Of a stretch of 64,000 nucleotides of DNA, positions 22,891 to 34,538 are shown piece after piece (positions within the stretch are counted from its first letter, which is position 1; every line of letters starts with the position of its first letter). The notes beneath the pieces are model-generated. The model had not been told where the DNA came from and did not search any database. It saw only the letters and a program-made list of their open reading frames with translations. The stretch is from Erodium maritimum. Its lineage: Eukaryota; Streptophyta; Magnoliopsida; Geraniales; Geraniaceae. Where the stretch lies: contig OY997588.1 of assembly GCA_963921825.1 (NCBI GenBank), forward strand, positions 64,314,617 to 64,378,616, given 5' to 3'. The translations under genes were made by a program, and so were the position numbers.

Positions 22891-25140
22891 TGAGTAGATG
22901 CTTCCGGATCTACTTTAACATTGAGTAGATGCTTCTGGATCTACTTTCTTATAGAGCATTAATGTTAAACTTCATTGTAGCTCTTCCGGAGCCCTTAATT
23001 GTAGTGATACACATGTCATTTTCATTTTCGCACATGAATGGATCGCTTCAGGGATTCATATATAATTGGCGAAATGAACCATGATCATATCGGCTACATC
23101 GTTATATAGAGTCATCTGAGACAATCAATTTATTTGGATCTTATGGATCTAGGTCATCAATCAGACTTTAATCCATAATAACAACAAAATAATAACAACA
23201 AATAGGAACCCAAAATCAAAGCAGCAGAATTAATTAAATGTTACTTACTTGAAGCCATGAGAGATCTCTTGAAGAAGAACAAGGTGGTTATGGATCTTCC
23301 AATGGATTATACTTGCTCCATAAATTCAAACTCTCATATGGGGGTGAGAAGACAGAGGAATGTCAAGTACTCCATTAGGGACCATAACCATATATTTATA
23401 GATGGCCAATTTATAGCCTCAAGTTCAGTGAAAGTTTAAGTCGGTATGAACTTCTGGCCATACGACATTTAACAACACTTCACATATTAAGTTCTCATGA
23501 AACGAATCGTTCAATACATCTATCTAAAAATCTATGAAATGTTAAGTCTATATGAGCTTCTGGCCATACGACATATAACAATGGTGCACATATCTATTCC
23601 ATTTGAACGATTGTCCCAATGAACATATCTATAACAATTTTGGAACTTCATGTCCAAAAATTTCTCAATATTTGTAAACTTCGGGTTATAAATATACAAT
23701 ATTTGAATCATCACAATTAGATATATAACCGCACAATGAGCAAACTCATGGGGTGAACATAATAAGAGTAAGTAACAACAAGATATAAATATAAGTATAA
23801 CCACACATCGAGCGAACTCGCGGGGTAATCAAAATGCCGAAATTAAATATATGTATAACCGCATAACGAGCAAGCTCGCGAGGTAGATAGAATAAATATA
23901 AGTAATTGCATATAAATTTTAGGCTTCAGGCCTCAGACACAAGTTACAGGCTTCAGGCCTGTGGTTTTGTCTTGTGACTTTTAGTACAAGTTACAGGCTT
24001 CAGGCTTGTGGTCTGTATTCTGCCTTTAATGCCATCTTACAGGCTTTGGGCCCGTGGCTTATCAATCGGTCATAAATACAAGTATCAAGCTTCAGGCTTG
24101 TGATTTATCATTTGGTCGTAATATCAAATATCAGGCTTCGGCCATGTGATTTTTCATTTGGAGCTTTTGGTCTCAAATGATTTAGTTTCGATAGAATACC
24201 GTTTCACTTCATCGATACATGAAGTAGTCCATATTACAAAAGTTCGTCATCCTTAACATGGATTCAAACCTTTATATATCAAGGTATTTCAATATGAACA
24301 TATCGACATTCATCATACACAACCTCAAGTCGTTGGTATGGATTATTTGGAACTTCTGGCCCAAAGTACGTCATGTCGCAGGTATCATGTATTTGGAACT
24401 TCTGGTCCAATATATATCAGTCTGTTGGTATTATGTGTTTGGAACTTCTGGTCCAGTATACCATCATATTTGTAAACTTCAGGATACCAATATGCAAGCT
24501 CAAAAATCATTCATAAAATGATCATGCGACGAGTGAACTCATGGAGTAGCCAAATTACTCATATAACCCGCATAAAAAGTTTGCAATCTTTAGGCTCTAA
24601 GACAAGCTGCATGTTACATGCAAGTAGTTTTTGCATCTTGAAACTTCAGGTCCAAGTGCTTCGGTTTCAACAAGTCTTAAATTCAAGTTTTTGATCAGAA
24701 GAACACAAATAATAAGCATCAAATTTCTGATGTGAAAGATCCAATGTAAATTGGCGATCACAGAGCATACTTATGAGGAAGTCATAAATTGAACATGCAT
24801 AAATAAGCATGAATCAGATATAAATAAACTCACGAGAGTATGAAACTTTGATACCGAATATGTAGGCGTCTTGGAGACTCAAGCCATACATCCTCCTTTG
24901 GTGTTCTTCCTTTCCTTTGTGTTCTTGAACCAAATTGGGACAAGAAGAAGGTGCTGAATTTTCTGCACAGTTTTGGTCCGACCAGCCACTTTCAAGAGCC
25001 CGATCGGAGCTTCATCCAAGGTCCGATGAAGCTGATTCTTGGAGTGAATATTCTTCACATATGGTTCTTCAAAGTGATCGGTGTAATTTGGATTTTGACG
25101 GTTCGTTTTATAGATACACTAGCTGCAAGTTGAGCCACTT
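22891..25140 (-). other. Copia B gag/leader region, unrecognisable, rich in CTTCNGG
   Basis: By position this should hold gag and the leader, but I cannot identify a gag domain. It is AT-rich and contains many CTTCAGG/CTTCTGG/CTTCCGG heptamers in near-repeats, such as the gcttctggatctacttt phrases at 22850-22945, the caggcttcaggc(c/t)tgtg phrases at 23940-24100 and the ggaacttctggtcca phrases at 24350-24450. Confidence 0.5.
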
Positions 25141-25162
25141 GCACAAGATCGTGCTGATAACG
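25141..25162 (-). other. Candidate primer binding site of Copia B
   Basis: Adjacent to the LTR end, the minus strand reads CGTTATCAGCACGATCTTGTG. Its position fits a primer site and the TTATCAGCACG core resembles sites in other plant Copia elements. I cannot name the tRNA. Confidence 0.5.
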
Positions 25163-25489
25163 TGTTGTAAAATCAAGTTTGATCGGAACCAACACCAAGA
25201 CACCAATAGCCCAAGCATAATAAGAAGGTTGGTGTCTACGGATTGGTTACCAAGCAAGAAAAGAAAGAACACTTGAGAATTAGAGAGTAAAGAGAATTTT
25301 CATTAATCTCTTGAGAACTTTCCTACAAGATGAGAGTGTTGGATCATCATCTAATACAAGGGGTTGGTACATATATTTATAGAAGCCAACAAGTGATGAG
25401 CAATTGCCACATAACCCTTTGCATGCAAGAAGTGGTGCCATGCAAATTGTGGTGGCCACACATGGCATACACATGCCATTTTCACAACA
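25163..25489 (-). repeat. Copia B right LTR, intact (327 bp)
   Basis: TGTTGTAAAATC...TTTTCACAACA. It is the uninterrupted equivalent of 4569-4793 plus 20030-20134, followed by the AGTGG duplication at 25490-25494. Confidence 0.92.
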
Positions 25490-25494
25490 AGTGG
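25490..25494. repeat. Target site duplication of Copia B, right copy (AGTGG)
   Basis: Identical to 4564-4568. Confidence 0.9.
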
Positions 25495-26069
25495 GGTGTA
25501 ATTGGGTCGCCCATGCCAAGTCACGGAACCAAGACCAGTCTTTCTATCCATATCGAGTATTTCAATTTCATTATATTTGATGTATGTATATATCTTGGCC
25601 CAAATTTCCTTATACATTCTTGCATGCTACGACAATTGATCCATCTATCCCAATGAGATCGATGTAACTATAGTTTATGCCGAATCATAGTCTTCCCATA
25701 AACTGAATTAAAAATCTCTCTCTACTTCGTTTTTTCAAAGCCGTAAAGCTACTCACATTGTCGTCGGCGGTAGTTACATGGTTTCGACCACAATTAGTCC
25801 CCCTATGTCCCTTTCTCGCCCTTCCTCTCTCTCGTCTCACCATCCCTGTAACTCTACCTCTTCTCCTCTTCGCCTCCTCTTACTCGGCCTTTAGATCGAG
25901 TTTTTATGGCCAGGGATCTGGTCGTCCAGGTTATGTTTCGTCGTCTACAGATTGTCGATTCTTCGCTCCTATGATGTGGCAGTGCGTCTTCCCGACATGA
26001 GGATTGAGCGCTCAGATCCAGCCTCGGTGTAACTCGTCTTGGCCTCATGCCTATATTGTTTGTAACTTG
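25495..26069. other. Unassigned DNA
   Basis: No gene recognised. A pyrimidine-rich stretch at 25800-25880 resembles a plant 5' leader, and the short frame 25758-26000 over it shows no known motif. Confidence 0.4.
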
Positions 26070-27880
26070 TTGATGTAGGCGTATTTTAACACATAAAAGG
26101 GCCACAATATATCGAGATATGTAAACTTCTAGTCCTGTTTTTATCATATATTTAGGTTTAGTGTGAATAATTTATTTTCTTGATATGATTGGTAGTTCGA
26201 ATGGAAACCGACGTATTTTGGTGTGTCTTGTAGGAGGATCGTCAAGAGGATCGATTTTTTTCACTCTGTAATATATGCATGACTGGTCTTCTTTTGTAGG
26301 TCTTGAGCAAAGAAAATTAATGGTGCAAGAACGAGATCAATCTGAGTTCAAAAAAAGCTTAAACGAGCAAAATAGAGAAAATGGAGCAAAGGTGGAACAA
26401 CGAACCAGAGCCTGACATATGGTGCCGTAGAATCTATGCCAGTGATCATGTCTGTCCCGGTACACCGTCATCCGGTGCACCCGCGCGCTCAGAGCCGTAG
26501 GATGCGTTGACCATCTGACCCCTCGTATTCAACCGTCTATTATGCATGCTTTGACTGCTACATCAAGTCGTTGATTCATTGACCGAACTACAGACCGTCC
26601 ACAATCGCTTGATCTAGCAGACACACCACACTCGCGTGGTGCCACTCGTACCTGATCACGCCGAGCCTGTCCCAACTGCTCCTATATTCCCTTACGCGTG
26701 TCCTCTTGTGATTGGAGGATCATTTTACTTAGGGCATCATTTTTTTGCTCCAATCCTTATATATGGAGTTTAGCGCCGCAATTCATAGAACCTTCATCTT
26801 CTTCATCATTTTTACACAGGACGCTCATAGCTTGGAAACGATTTTTTTATATAGTTTTTATTTTTATTTCTTTGACATAGAATTTGAAAAGAAGCTTCCT
26901 GTTCTGAATTTGGTTGTGGTGGAACCATATTTTGTGTGTAGTGAGGTTTATTTGGGTGGTAAATTTTTGGATAAAAACTTCAATTTTTAGATATATAAGG
27001 GATTGTTTTTGGAGGATTTTCAAGAACATCAAGGGTATAATTGAAGAGAGAGGAACCTCAAGCCTTGGACAATTAATTCGGCGATTGTGCCTCAACTTTT
27101 CATCTCAATTATGAATTTTATTGTTTGTTTCTTCTCATCCTTGTATTTGCTCTTCATGAACACTTAAACCCCCAATATCCAAGGCTATGGGGGATTAGAG
27201 TAGTGATTTCTATATTTTGAATGATTCGATTGTGATGCTTGTCGATTTGTATTAGTGTCTATGACTGATTTTATCTTAATGCATTATGTCCATATAGGCT
27301 TCGTAATCGATTTGAAATATAATCTAACACTTGAAAAAAGGGGATTCTAATTAGTCTAAAATCAATCAAATGTTGGATTTAAATCCTAGCTAGATCTAGT
27401 TGGATTAATACAATTGCAATAACCATAGGTTTGTTTTGTCGAAAGCTAAAAGTTGTCAAAAAGCTTATTGCTTTGGGTCTTCCTACATCTAGATTTGAAA
27501 GAACTAGGTGGTTAGATTTCATTAGGGTTCGAATCATTCGAAAGAAGTTAGGACTAGAATTGAGACAACTTTTTGCCTCTAAAATAAGTGAACATCACAA
27601 TGATCGAATGTGTTCAATATCATGGAATGAACTTTATTTACTCGTGCCCTTGATTTCTCATCGATTGATTCAAGATAAGAAAGATCTCTATTAAATTCCA
27701 TATTTCTTTATTTGATTTGATTTCATAGTTTTCTCATTTTCAAAACTAAAAATTAGATTTTTTATCGAAACAACTTAGCTACGAACTTTAAATAGTGAGT
27801 GTTTGTCTTTTGCTCTCTTGGGCTCGATATTCCGGAATCCACTTCTGATTACTACTTGGTGACTGTTGCACTTGCCATGT
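26070..27880 (+). repeat. Athila/Tat-type Gypsy LTR remnant
   Basis: Several phrases typical of these long plant LTRs occur in order: a TATA-like ccttatatatgg at 26754, then aacccccaatatccaaggctatgggggatt at 27168, and near the end gctctcttgggctcgatattcc...ctacttggtgactgttgcacttgcca at 27810-27876. No primer site follows, so it is truncated or a solo remnant. The left boundary near 26070 is a guess. The similar arrangement at 60.65-61.45 kb supports the class. Confidence 0.45.
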
Positions 27881-29240
27881 CTAGTATTTTACGGTTAAAC
27901 TCGCAGGACGTTAAGTTTTATTATCTACCTCCCCTAGCCTCCATGAAGTTAGATTTCTTCGTTTGCTTTCAGATCTACTTTGTTGCTCTGGTCGTTCGTG
28001 GTTTCTTGTTTCTAGGAAGCTTGGTTTGGTGTATGTTCGGCTATGTCCTTGTCAAGTCTCTAGGAAGATGCTCCTCTTTGCCTTGGTCATTAGAGCTCAA
28101 GGTTGTTGGACTAGAAAGTTGATGGTAAAGATCATCTTATCTGATTTGATATGGTTGTTTGTCTTTTTGCGCTATCCAATTTTTGGGTAACCTTTTTCTT
28201 AATAGTTTTTTTCTGGAGGAATTAATTTTCTTTTAAATCCGGATCCGTTTAGGTTTTCTCTGTTAACCTCCACTTCAGTGGTTGGTGCTCGTCAGTTTAT
28301 TAATGTGATGCCCTCCGACGAGTCGTTACCGGACTTTATGCATTTGTTCAAAGTCTATCTGATTTGGTTTCTAGGGGTTATAAAGTGTTGGTGACTTTTG
28401 AGCACAAACCTATCTCTGACGGTTTTCGGTATATTCCGTCAGCGAGTCGGTGGCCATACAACTCTTAGAGTTAGTGGCCCGATGAGATATGGTGTTCTCA
28501 CCAATTTCTGGTTTGGGCTTGGGGTGCTCCGAGTAGAGGTCTGTGGTTGCTACGGTTGGTTGTTGTCGGTTGTTCGGGGCGTTTTCTATGAGCTTCATGG
28601 TGCTAATATCTAGGTTTTAAACCTGTTTTATTTGTCTTTTTTAGTTCCTTATTGGGTAGGTTGATAGAACTTGTTTAGGCCCCCTCGTCGGGTTTATTAG
28701 GTTCTTATACTTGGAATGCTTATGTCTATTTTATGTCACTAGTTTGAGATTCCGTATTGGATATGCTTAACGTTGCTTCAAGGTAGAAAAATCTAGGTTT
28801 TTAGACTTCTTGGTGTTCTCACCAATCTCAGTTTGCATGCTCTGATTCTATAATTTAAGGGTTAAAACCCTTGTCCTCATTTTCTGTTCGAAAATAGGAT
28901 TTTATCTATAAATTTCCCTTACAAAACTATAGTTATATGTCACATAGGGGAAAGTACGTTTGTTCAAAAACTGAACTAAAAGGACAAAAAATTAATTACT
29001 TGTGAAAATCATGTTCATGTTAAACTAGAAAGATTGATCATGTAATTAAAAAAACTATCAATTAAAAGTCTCTTCTAGAATACGGTTTTGATTGTAAAAT
29101 AAATACAAAAAATAAATTCAAATTGCCGCATATTTATCATTGTTGTTATTAGTTTATTTATTTATTTCTAAATCTCAGTCTTTCATCTTGACAGTTAAAA
29201 AGTTATGATCGCTTCCTAGTTTATCTTCTAAGAGATGGTT
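27881..29240. other. Unassigned AT-rich DNA
   Basis: Short plus-strand frames occur (27799-28122, 28398-28613) but none shows a recognisable domain. The phrase ggtgttctcaccaat occurs at 28489 and again at 28811, and ctaggttttaaac/ctaggtttttagac near 28611 and 28792, which suggests a diverged local duplication of about 320 bp. Confidence 0.4.
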
Positions 29241-29267
29241 TTTACCCAAAACATATTTTGTATATAT

Positions 29268-30120
29268 GTAGTACAAAGCGTCATTATTATGCAAACTACA
29301 AACTACTGTCGTCGCCAGATTTGAACTATAGATTTTTTTTGCGCAACTGAAGCGTGTTTTGCCTTTGTCGTAGTACTTTGGACCGCTGTTGTAGAACGTG
29401 TTAACCATGACTATAGAACACTCATGCAAGGGTTAGGAACCTATTATTTAAGGTGCTTGAACCTTACATTCGAAGGTGTTGGAATCTTACATGTATAACC
29501 ATTGCAACCTTACGTCTTTACATGCAAATGTATTGGAACCTTACATGTATAACTGTTCGAACCTTTTATGCATTGTAGGCATGGTCAACATGCGCTATAG
29601 TGTAGTAAACAAGGTGGAAAAGTTCGCATTATTTAGAAAAAAAACATTACCGTGCACTGGTAGCATCTAGGCAATTACATTTTACGAATCCAACCACTCT
29701 TAATAGTTCGTAGTTTTCAAAATAAGGCGTAGTTATTTTTATAGTGACTATATATACATAGACGGTATCCAGTACAAACCCCCCTTATCGCGCAAACTAA
29801 GAACCATTGCAGGCTGCTAGATTTGAACGACAAATGGATGATATCAAAAGGCGAATTTTGAATTTTTCGTGTTATTGTAGATCGCGTTTACCGCTATTAT
29901 AGCACGTGTTGACAACGATTGTAGCACACTCATACTGGTACCTTACATACAACAAAGTGTTGGTACCTTACATAACAAAGTGTTGGTTCCTTACATACAA
30001 AGTGTTAATAATTACATAAAAGGGTTCATACCTTACATACAAAATAGTGTTGATACCTTACATACAAAAAGTGTTGATACTTTACATACAAAAAATATTG
30101 GTACTTACATGCGAAGTGCG
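29268..30120. repeat. Diverged direct duplication of about 500 bp, each half ending in ccttaca(t) tandem repeats
   Basis: 29268-29430 and 29770-29935 align: tagtacaaagcg...gcaaacta...cagatttgaac in the first, cagtacaaacc...gcaaacta...tagatttgaac in the second, then t(g/a)tagaacgtgttaacca versus tatagcacgtgttgacaa. Each is followed by tandem phrases around ccttacatacaaa.gtgttgg (29430-29560 and 29938-30110). No coding potential seen. Confidence 0.75.
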
Positions 30121-30245
30121 GTATCCAATATGTTGCTAATTTTCCAATTTAATTCCTCATAATTTATGTAGTATTTTAATACGCCTTTGGTGAATGGTGG
30201 AACATTAGGTATAAATATATGGACCATTAGAAAAAAAAAGAGATA

Positions 30246-30258
30246 TAATGTTTTTATC
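30246..30258. repeat. Candidate target duplication of the split non-LTR element, left copy
   Basis: TAATGTTTTTATC, compared with TAATGTTTTGATATC at 45426-45440. The match is imperfect but spans 13-15 bases, as expected for a target-primed insertion. Confidence 0.55.
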
Positions 30259-30966
30259 TTTTTTTTAAACGGGTAACCGGGGAAGTGCATTACTGCAAAA
30301 AAGAAACCATTCAAGGTAGAGCGTAACCGCCCTGGGTTCCAGATATATGTCCGGGCCGACCGTAGCAAGCCCAGAGCTCATGGACCCAGAAAGATAACCT
30401 ACTTGATATCGTAGACAATAACTGAGGACATCCCTTTACCGATGTCTCAAAACAGCGAGACATAAAGAAAAAAGTCCAAACTAAAGCAGATACAAATTGT
30501 TCCAACTACAAACATAATAATGTAAAAACGAGCAGAAATAATGAGTTGTTGATGCATGCTTCCCGAGACCTCCCAGCACTGGCTGTCCCGGGTCTGTAGG
30601 TATAGTTCAGCAACGGCCAACCCTACCCTTGCCGGGTCGGCTCATTCCTGCATAGGAGGCTGCCCAGCCTCCGCCTGCTTCATCGGGTCCTCATCGCCGT
30701 CGGGACAGCCTCAAGCGGGATCACCAGTTCTTCATCTTCATCCTCCCAATCTGACACCAGGGAGATGCGTTCCGGCGGCGTTCCACCCTGCCGAGAGCCA
30801 TATCTGATGGCGGTCGTCGGGCGGCCCACAAAGGTCGAGGCATGCACGCTCGAGGGACGATATTTAGGGTAGGACACCGACGACGGGCTGCGACGATGGT
30901 GCAGTGGCTCGGAGTGGGCATCGTCGACCTCTGTATATGACCGGCGCGACGTCTCCGGTGGCTGGG
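30259..30966 (-). mobile_element. Non-autonomous LINE-like element 2, 3' part
   Basis: Minus strand, ending in cccgtttaaaaaaaag near 30259. It shares with the element at 45638-46996 a block around 30590-30640 (minus strand ctatacctacagacccgggac, compared with ctatacccacagacccaggac) and the same style of 3' tail. It is cut at 30966 by the end of a Copia A LTR; the 5' part resumes at 44988. Confidence 0.7.
30680..30966 (-). pseudogene. ORF of non-autonomous element 2, C-terminal part (interrupted by Copia A3)
   Basis: The minus-strand frame runs from the Copia junction through SYPKYRPSS, VGRPTTAIRYGSRQGG, TPPERISLVSDWEDEDEE and ends PTAMRTR at 30680. When Copia A3 and one copy of the four-base duplication CCCA are disregarded, this frame is continuous with the frame at 45238-44988. 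The combined protein would be about 178 residues, basic and Ser/Pro-rich with an acidic patch near the C-terminus. I recognise no domain. Confidence 0.6.
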
Positions 30967-32643
30967 TGTTGGTTCTCGAGGTAGGGTTGGAGATGAACCA
31001 ACTCGCAGCGGAAAATCAATGAAAACCAAGAGACGATTAAAACCATGAAACAACTAACAAAGAATGGATTCGCAAGAGAAAATTTCAGCATTATTTCTTA
31101 CCAAAACAAGAACACCGGGTAACGAATGATTGGCTTGAGTCTCCAAGACGCCTACGCACCCACATGGGAATCAGAGCCACATGATTCTTCTCTTTGAGTA
31201 CTCAAGAACACAAAAATATAGGTGGGAGCTTGCCTTGACCGAAATTGCAAGGGAGAGGGGAGAGAAGTTGTGTTTCCTATTCTTGTCTTGTGTTTGTTAT
31301 GTTGAAAAAAGATGACTTAAACATAACAAACTTCATACTTGTCCAATTAAAGGCATGGGATAAGCATGGTGACAAGTAAGGTGTAAATAGGACAAAGTAT
31401 GACTAGACAAGATGGGGTTAGTTGGTGAATCACCAACACCTTAATCCTTGTCATGCTTACTTAATACTAATTAATCAAGACTTGATTAATTAGTTCCATG
31501 GGCCTTGGTTGCATGAGTCTCTTGGAACATAGGCCGAGGCCATTTCCAACGAGATCCCGTGATTCGCTCATCGCCTGCAAGCCATCCATACCGGATATGT
31601 CCAACATTATCCGACGCGATCAATCCCAAGACTCCAAGCCTTGTCTCGATCCGTAAAATCCTATTCACTTACGAGCACATGACCCAAAACCCAGTTTTGG
31701 TCATGTCCCGAGACAACTCCCTTTTGGCCATTCTCCATAAATGTGTCAATGAGTTTCACCCTACGGTGTGACCCTTAGGTTTATGCATGTAAATAGGTCA
31801 ATATAAAATCCCATTTTACTTGATCTTATATAAGTGGCAACTAACGAGACTTTAGTATTTCCTGACACTACATAACGAATCGACGCTGTCAATTCTAACC
31901 TTTCCTTCGTCTATGTCACTATCCTTTTATTTCCGATATCCTGATTGAGATAAGACATAGAACCGTCATCCTTATTATTCTCAATCAATGTTCCTTGATA
32001 TGTGAGATGACTGAATATATGATACCCAGTATCATGTGCATGGCCATGCTATTCTTTCAGTCACTCTCGATCAAGAGGCCGAGAACCGATATCTTTCATA
32101 TACCTCAGTATGAGGGATAAATCCCTTAGCCGTCTTTCGTGTCACTCATGTAGCCCGTCCCCAAGCCAATCCTAGCCGTTATGGAAGCCCTGTTACGGAC
32201 AACGTTAGGCTCAGGTCAAACTCAGTTGTTGATTACATAGAGATCACAAAGACTCCTTGGTCTAAGGATACATGACAAGCTACACCACTAAATATGTTCA
32301 TGACTTAATCTATGGCACATATTCAGGGCGGGTCGTCCAATATCATGTCCCACATGATATCTATGATCAGACTCCGGAATCTCATTCCAATGACTAACAG
32401 AACGTAATCCATAAAGAGCCATCTCTCATACTAGTCGCTTCTAGTGAAGCTTTGTTGACTAGGGACCCATCGAGTGTGATCTATCTCGATCTATGGTTCT
32501 ATTCGCATTGTGGGCATAGATTAGAGCACACATCGATATGTTACGCCAACACATAAGTAATATAAATCCGCTTTAACTTTATTGCTAAAGATGATATATA
32601 CATTTGGACATTTAGTATTGAACTACGGGCACTAAGAGTAACA
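30967..32643 (-). repeat. Copia A3 3' LTR
   Basis: Reverse complement of the A LTR (TGTTACTCTTAG from 32643, ending at 30967), about 1677 bp, with scattered substitutions relative to 4794-6481. Confidence 0.9.
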
Positions 32644-32689
32644 ATCTCCCACTTGCACCAGTTCCAATCTAAAGTCCAATATGTCCCCA

Positions 32690-33070
32690 TCTACTTTACA
32701 TGTCTAACATGTTTAGGCAGCGACAGTGCCTTAGTCAATGGGTTGGCTATATTATCATCTGTTCCAATAAAGGTTATCTTCACTTCACCTCAGTTCAGTA
32801 TTTCTCTGATGAGGTGGATATGCCGCAATACATGTTTGGATTTGTTATGCGATCTGGGCTTTTAGCTTGCGCAATGGCCCTTGTGTTGTCTCAAAATGGA
32901 TTCACCGGGCTGGATGGGTTTTTAATTACACCTAACCCTGTCGTGAATTTCCAAATCCACATAGCCTCCTTAGTTGCTTCTGCAGCTTCCATGTACTTGG
33001 CCTCTGTCGTAGATTCGGCGATGGTATCTTGCTTTACGCTTTCCCAGCTAAAGTCACCTTGATTTGTCTT
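32690..33070 (-). pseudogene. Copia A3 RNase H region
   Basis: Minus-strand equivalent of 11170-11480, still reading an ESTTEAKYME-like block and CDNTRAIAQAK-like residues with substitutions. The antisense frames at 32653-33062 are shadows. Confidence 0.75.
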
Positions 33071-33444
33071 GGAAAACTAGCGTCTACTCATCCTTCGACG
33101 ACTGGTTCAGCATCATCTTTCCCCCGGATTAGACTGATGTCTACTAGTACAACATAAGGATTACGCGACGTACGGTCTCGTACATGCCATGGCATATATG
33201 ATTGATCCCGCCCCAGGCGCATGGGATTCGTATCATCCTTTTCAGCTCACAGGTGTCTTAAGACACTGAGTCTTGCTGAGATGAATGATATGACTAGTGG
33301 GTAAGAGTCCTTTCTTTGAATCGAGCATTGAGAACCTACTCAACGCCTTGTTCACATAGCTTCCCTAACTTAAATCCAAGACCCACTTGGTGCGATCTCT
33401 ACATATCTTAATCCCTAAGATTGAAACAGTATCGCCTAAGTCCT

Positions 33445-33714
33445 TTATTGAGAAACACTTACCCAACCAAGCTTTAGTCTCGTGCAAGGTTGGGATGTCG
33501 TTTTCAATGAGCACCAGAAAGGTAATCTTGCTCCCACTAGCCTTCTATAAGCGCAAGATCCATCCTCGTTCTTGATTAAGCCAAATCCAATTACAGCTTC
33601 ATCAAAACGAAGGTTCCAACTCCGAGAAGCTTCTTTCCATCCATAAATGGATTTCAACAACTTATAAATCTTTCCCTTATTCTTCGGATCGACAAAACCT
33701 TTTGGCTGAGACAT
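33445..33714 (-). pseudogene. Copia A3 reverse transcriptase, C-terminal half
   Basis: MSQPKGFVDPKNKGKIYKLL and SIYGWKEASRSWNLRFDEA are closer to the usual Copia motifs than in the other A copies. The nucleotides at 33490-33530 (minus strand ctggtgctcattgaaaacgac) show the same loss of the YVDD box. A frameshift near 33550 adds to the damage. Confidence 0.88.
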
Positions 33715-34130
33715 AAAATGTCCTTAGTCAAACTTCTATTTAGGAAAGTGGTTTTGACATCCACTTGTCATATATCGTAATTATGATACGCAGTTATGTC
33801 AAGAAGAATTTGGAACAATTTTGACCATAGCCACTAGGGAGAATGTTTCCTCATAGTCAATCCATTTGATCTACCTATAACCTTTCGCCACCAGTCGAGC
33901 TTTGTAGGTCAGAGGGTTGTCGTCCATGTCCATCTTCACCTTGAAGATCCATTTGCATCCGATGTTCCTCACACCATTGATGGGATCAACCAATTCCCAG
34001 ACTTGGTTGTGCGACATGGGTTGCATTTCCTCTCTCATGGCTCCCAGTCATAACTCGGAGTCGGGCCATCCAAGACTTCCTGAAAGGTGGCTGGATCATC
34101 GTGATCCACCATGACTTCAATGTCACCTCC
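33715..34130 (-). pseudogene. Copia A3 reverse transcriptase, N-terminal half
   Basis: Minus-strand homologue of 9993-10390 split over several frames. It keeps the extra A (ggtcaaaattgttcc) that shifts the frame in all other A copies. Confidence 0.8.
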
Positions 34131-34283
34131 GGATACCATATCTTGGAGGTGGAAGATTGATCCTTTCAAATCGCTTTGGACCTTTCGGAATTGTAACAGG
34201 AATTGGTTCTTACTCTACGACAATCGCTGGCTCCTTTCTACTGGGTTGTCAATTGGTTTAGACAGATCTGTACCATCCTGAAT

Positions 34284-34523
34284 TTATTCGAGATGCACAG
34301 TCCTCCCAATGACGTCTTTGGAAACAAAACTCCTTTTCCATAAAGACCCCACCCCAAACGACGAACACCATTTTCTCACTGGGATTGTAGAAGTAGTATA
34401 CCCTTGTTTCTTTGGGATACCCCACGTAGGTGAATACTCAGATCTTAGTTCAAGCTTAGTCGAAATTAAATGTTTCACATAAGCCTCGCAACCACAAATC
34501 TTTAGGAAGGACAAAGAGGGCAT
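34284..34523 (-). pseudogene. Copia A3 integrase C-terminal region
   Basis: MPSLSFLKICGCEAYVKHL followed by a frameshifted TTSTIPVRKWCSSFGVGSLW, homologous to 9635-9904. Confidence 0.8.
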
Positions 34524-34538
34524 CGTCTCATGCCATTT

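Larger units (their letters stand above)
4569..25489 (-). mobile_element. Copia element B (minus strand), internally deleted, hosting the Copia A array
   Basis: Bounded by 327-bp LTRs (TGTTGT...ACAACA) and a perfect AGTGG duplication. Orientation is minus: next to the left LTR lies CTCCCCCTTGG, the complement of a polypurine tract, and beside the right LTR lies a candidate primer site. Minus-strand traces of Copia pre-integrase, Pro-Glu-rich linker and late reverse transcriptase occur in the correct order, but most of integrase and reverse transcriptase is missing. The native element was about 5.7 kb; 15.2 kb of family A has been inserted in its left LTR. Confidence 0.85.

Noticed and set aside
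23257..23439. 60-residue plus frame in Copia B interior
   Set aside because: Opposite strand to the element's pol relics and without any motif.
25758..26147. Overlapping open frames on both strands near 25.8-26.1 kb
   Set aside because: Arise from a pyrimidine-rich tract; no motif or start context.
27431..28190. Plus-strand frames 27431-27694 and 27799-28190 as genes
   Set aside because: The first lies in LTR-like sequence of Athila/Tat type; the others show no domain and are of chance length in AT-rich DNA.
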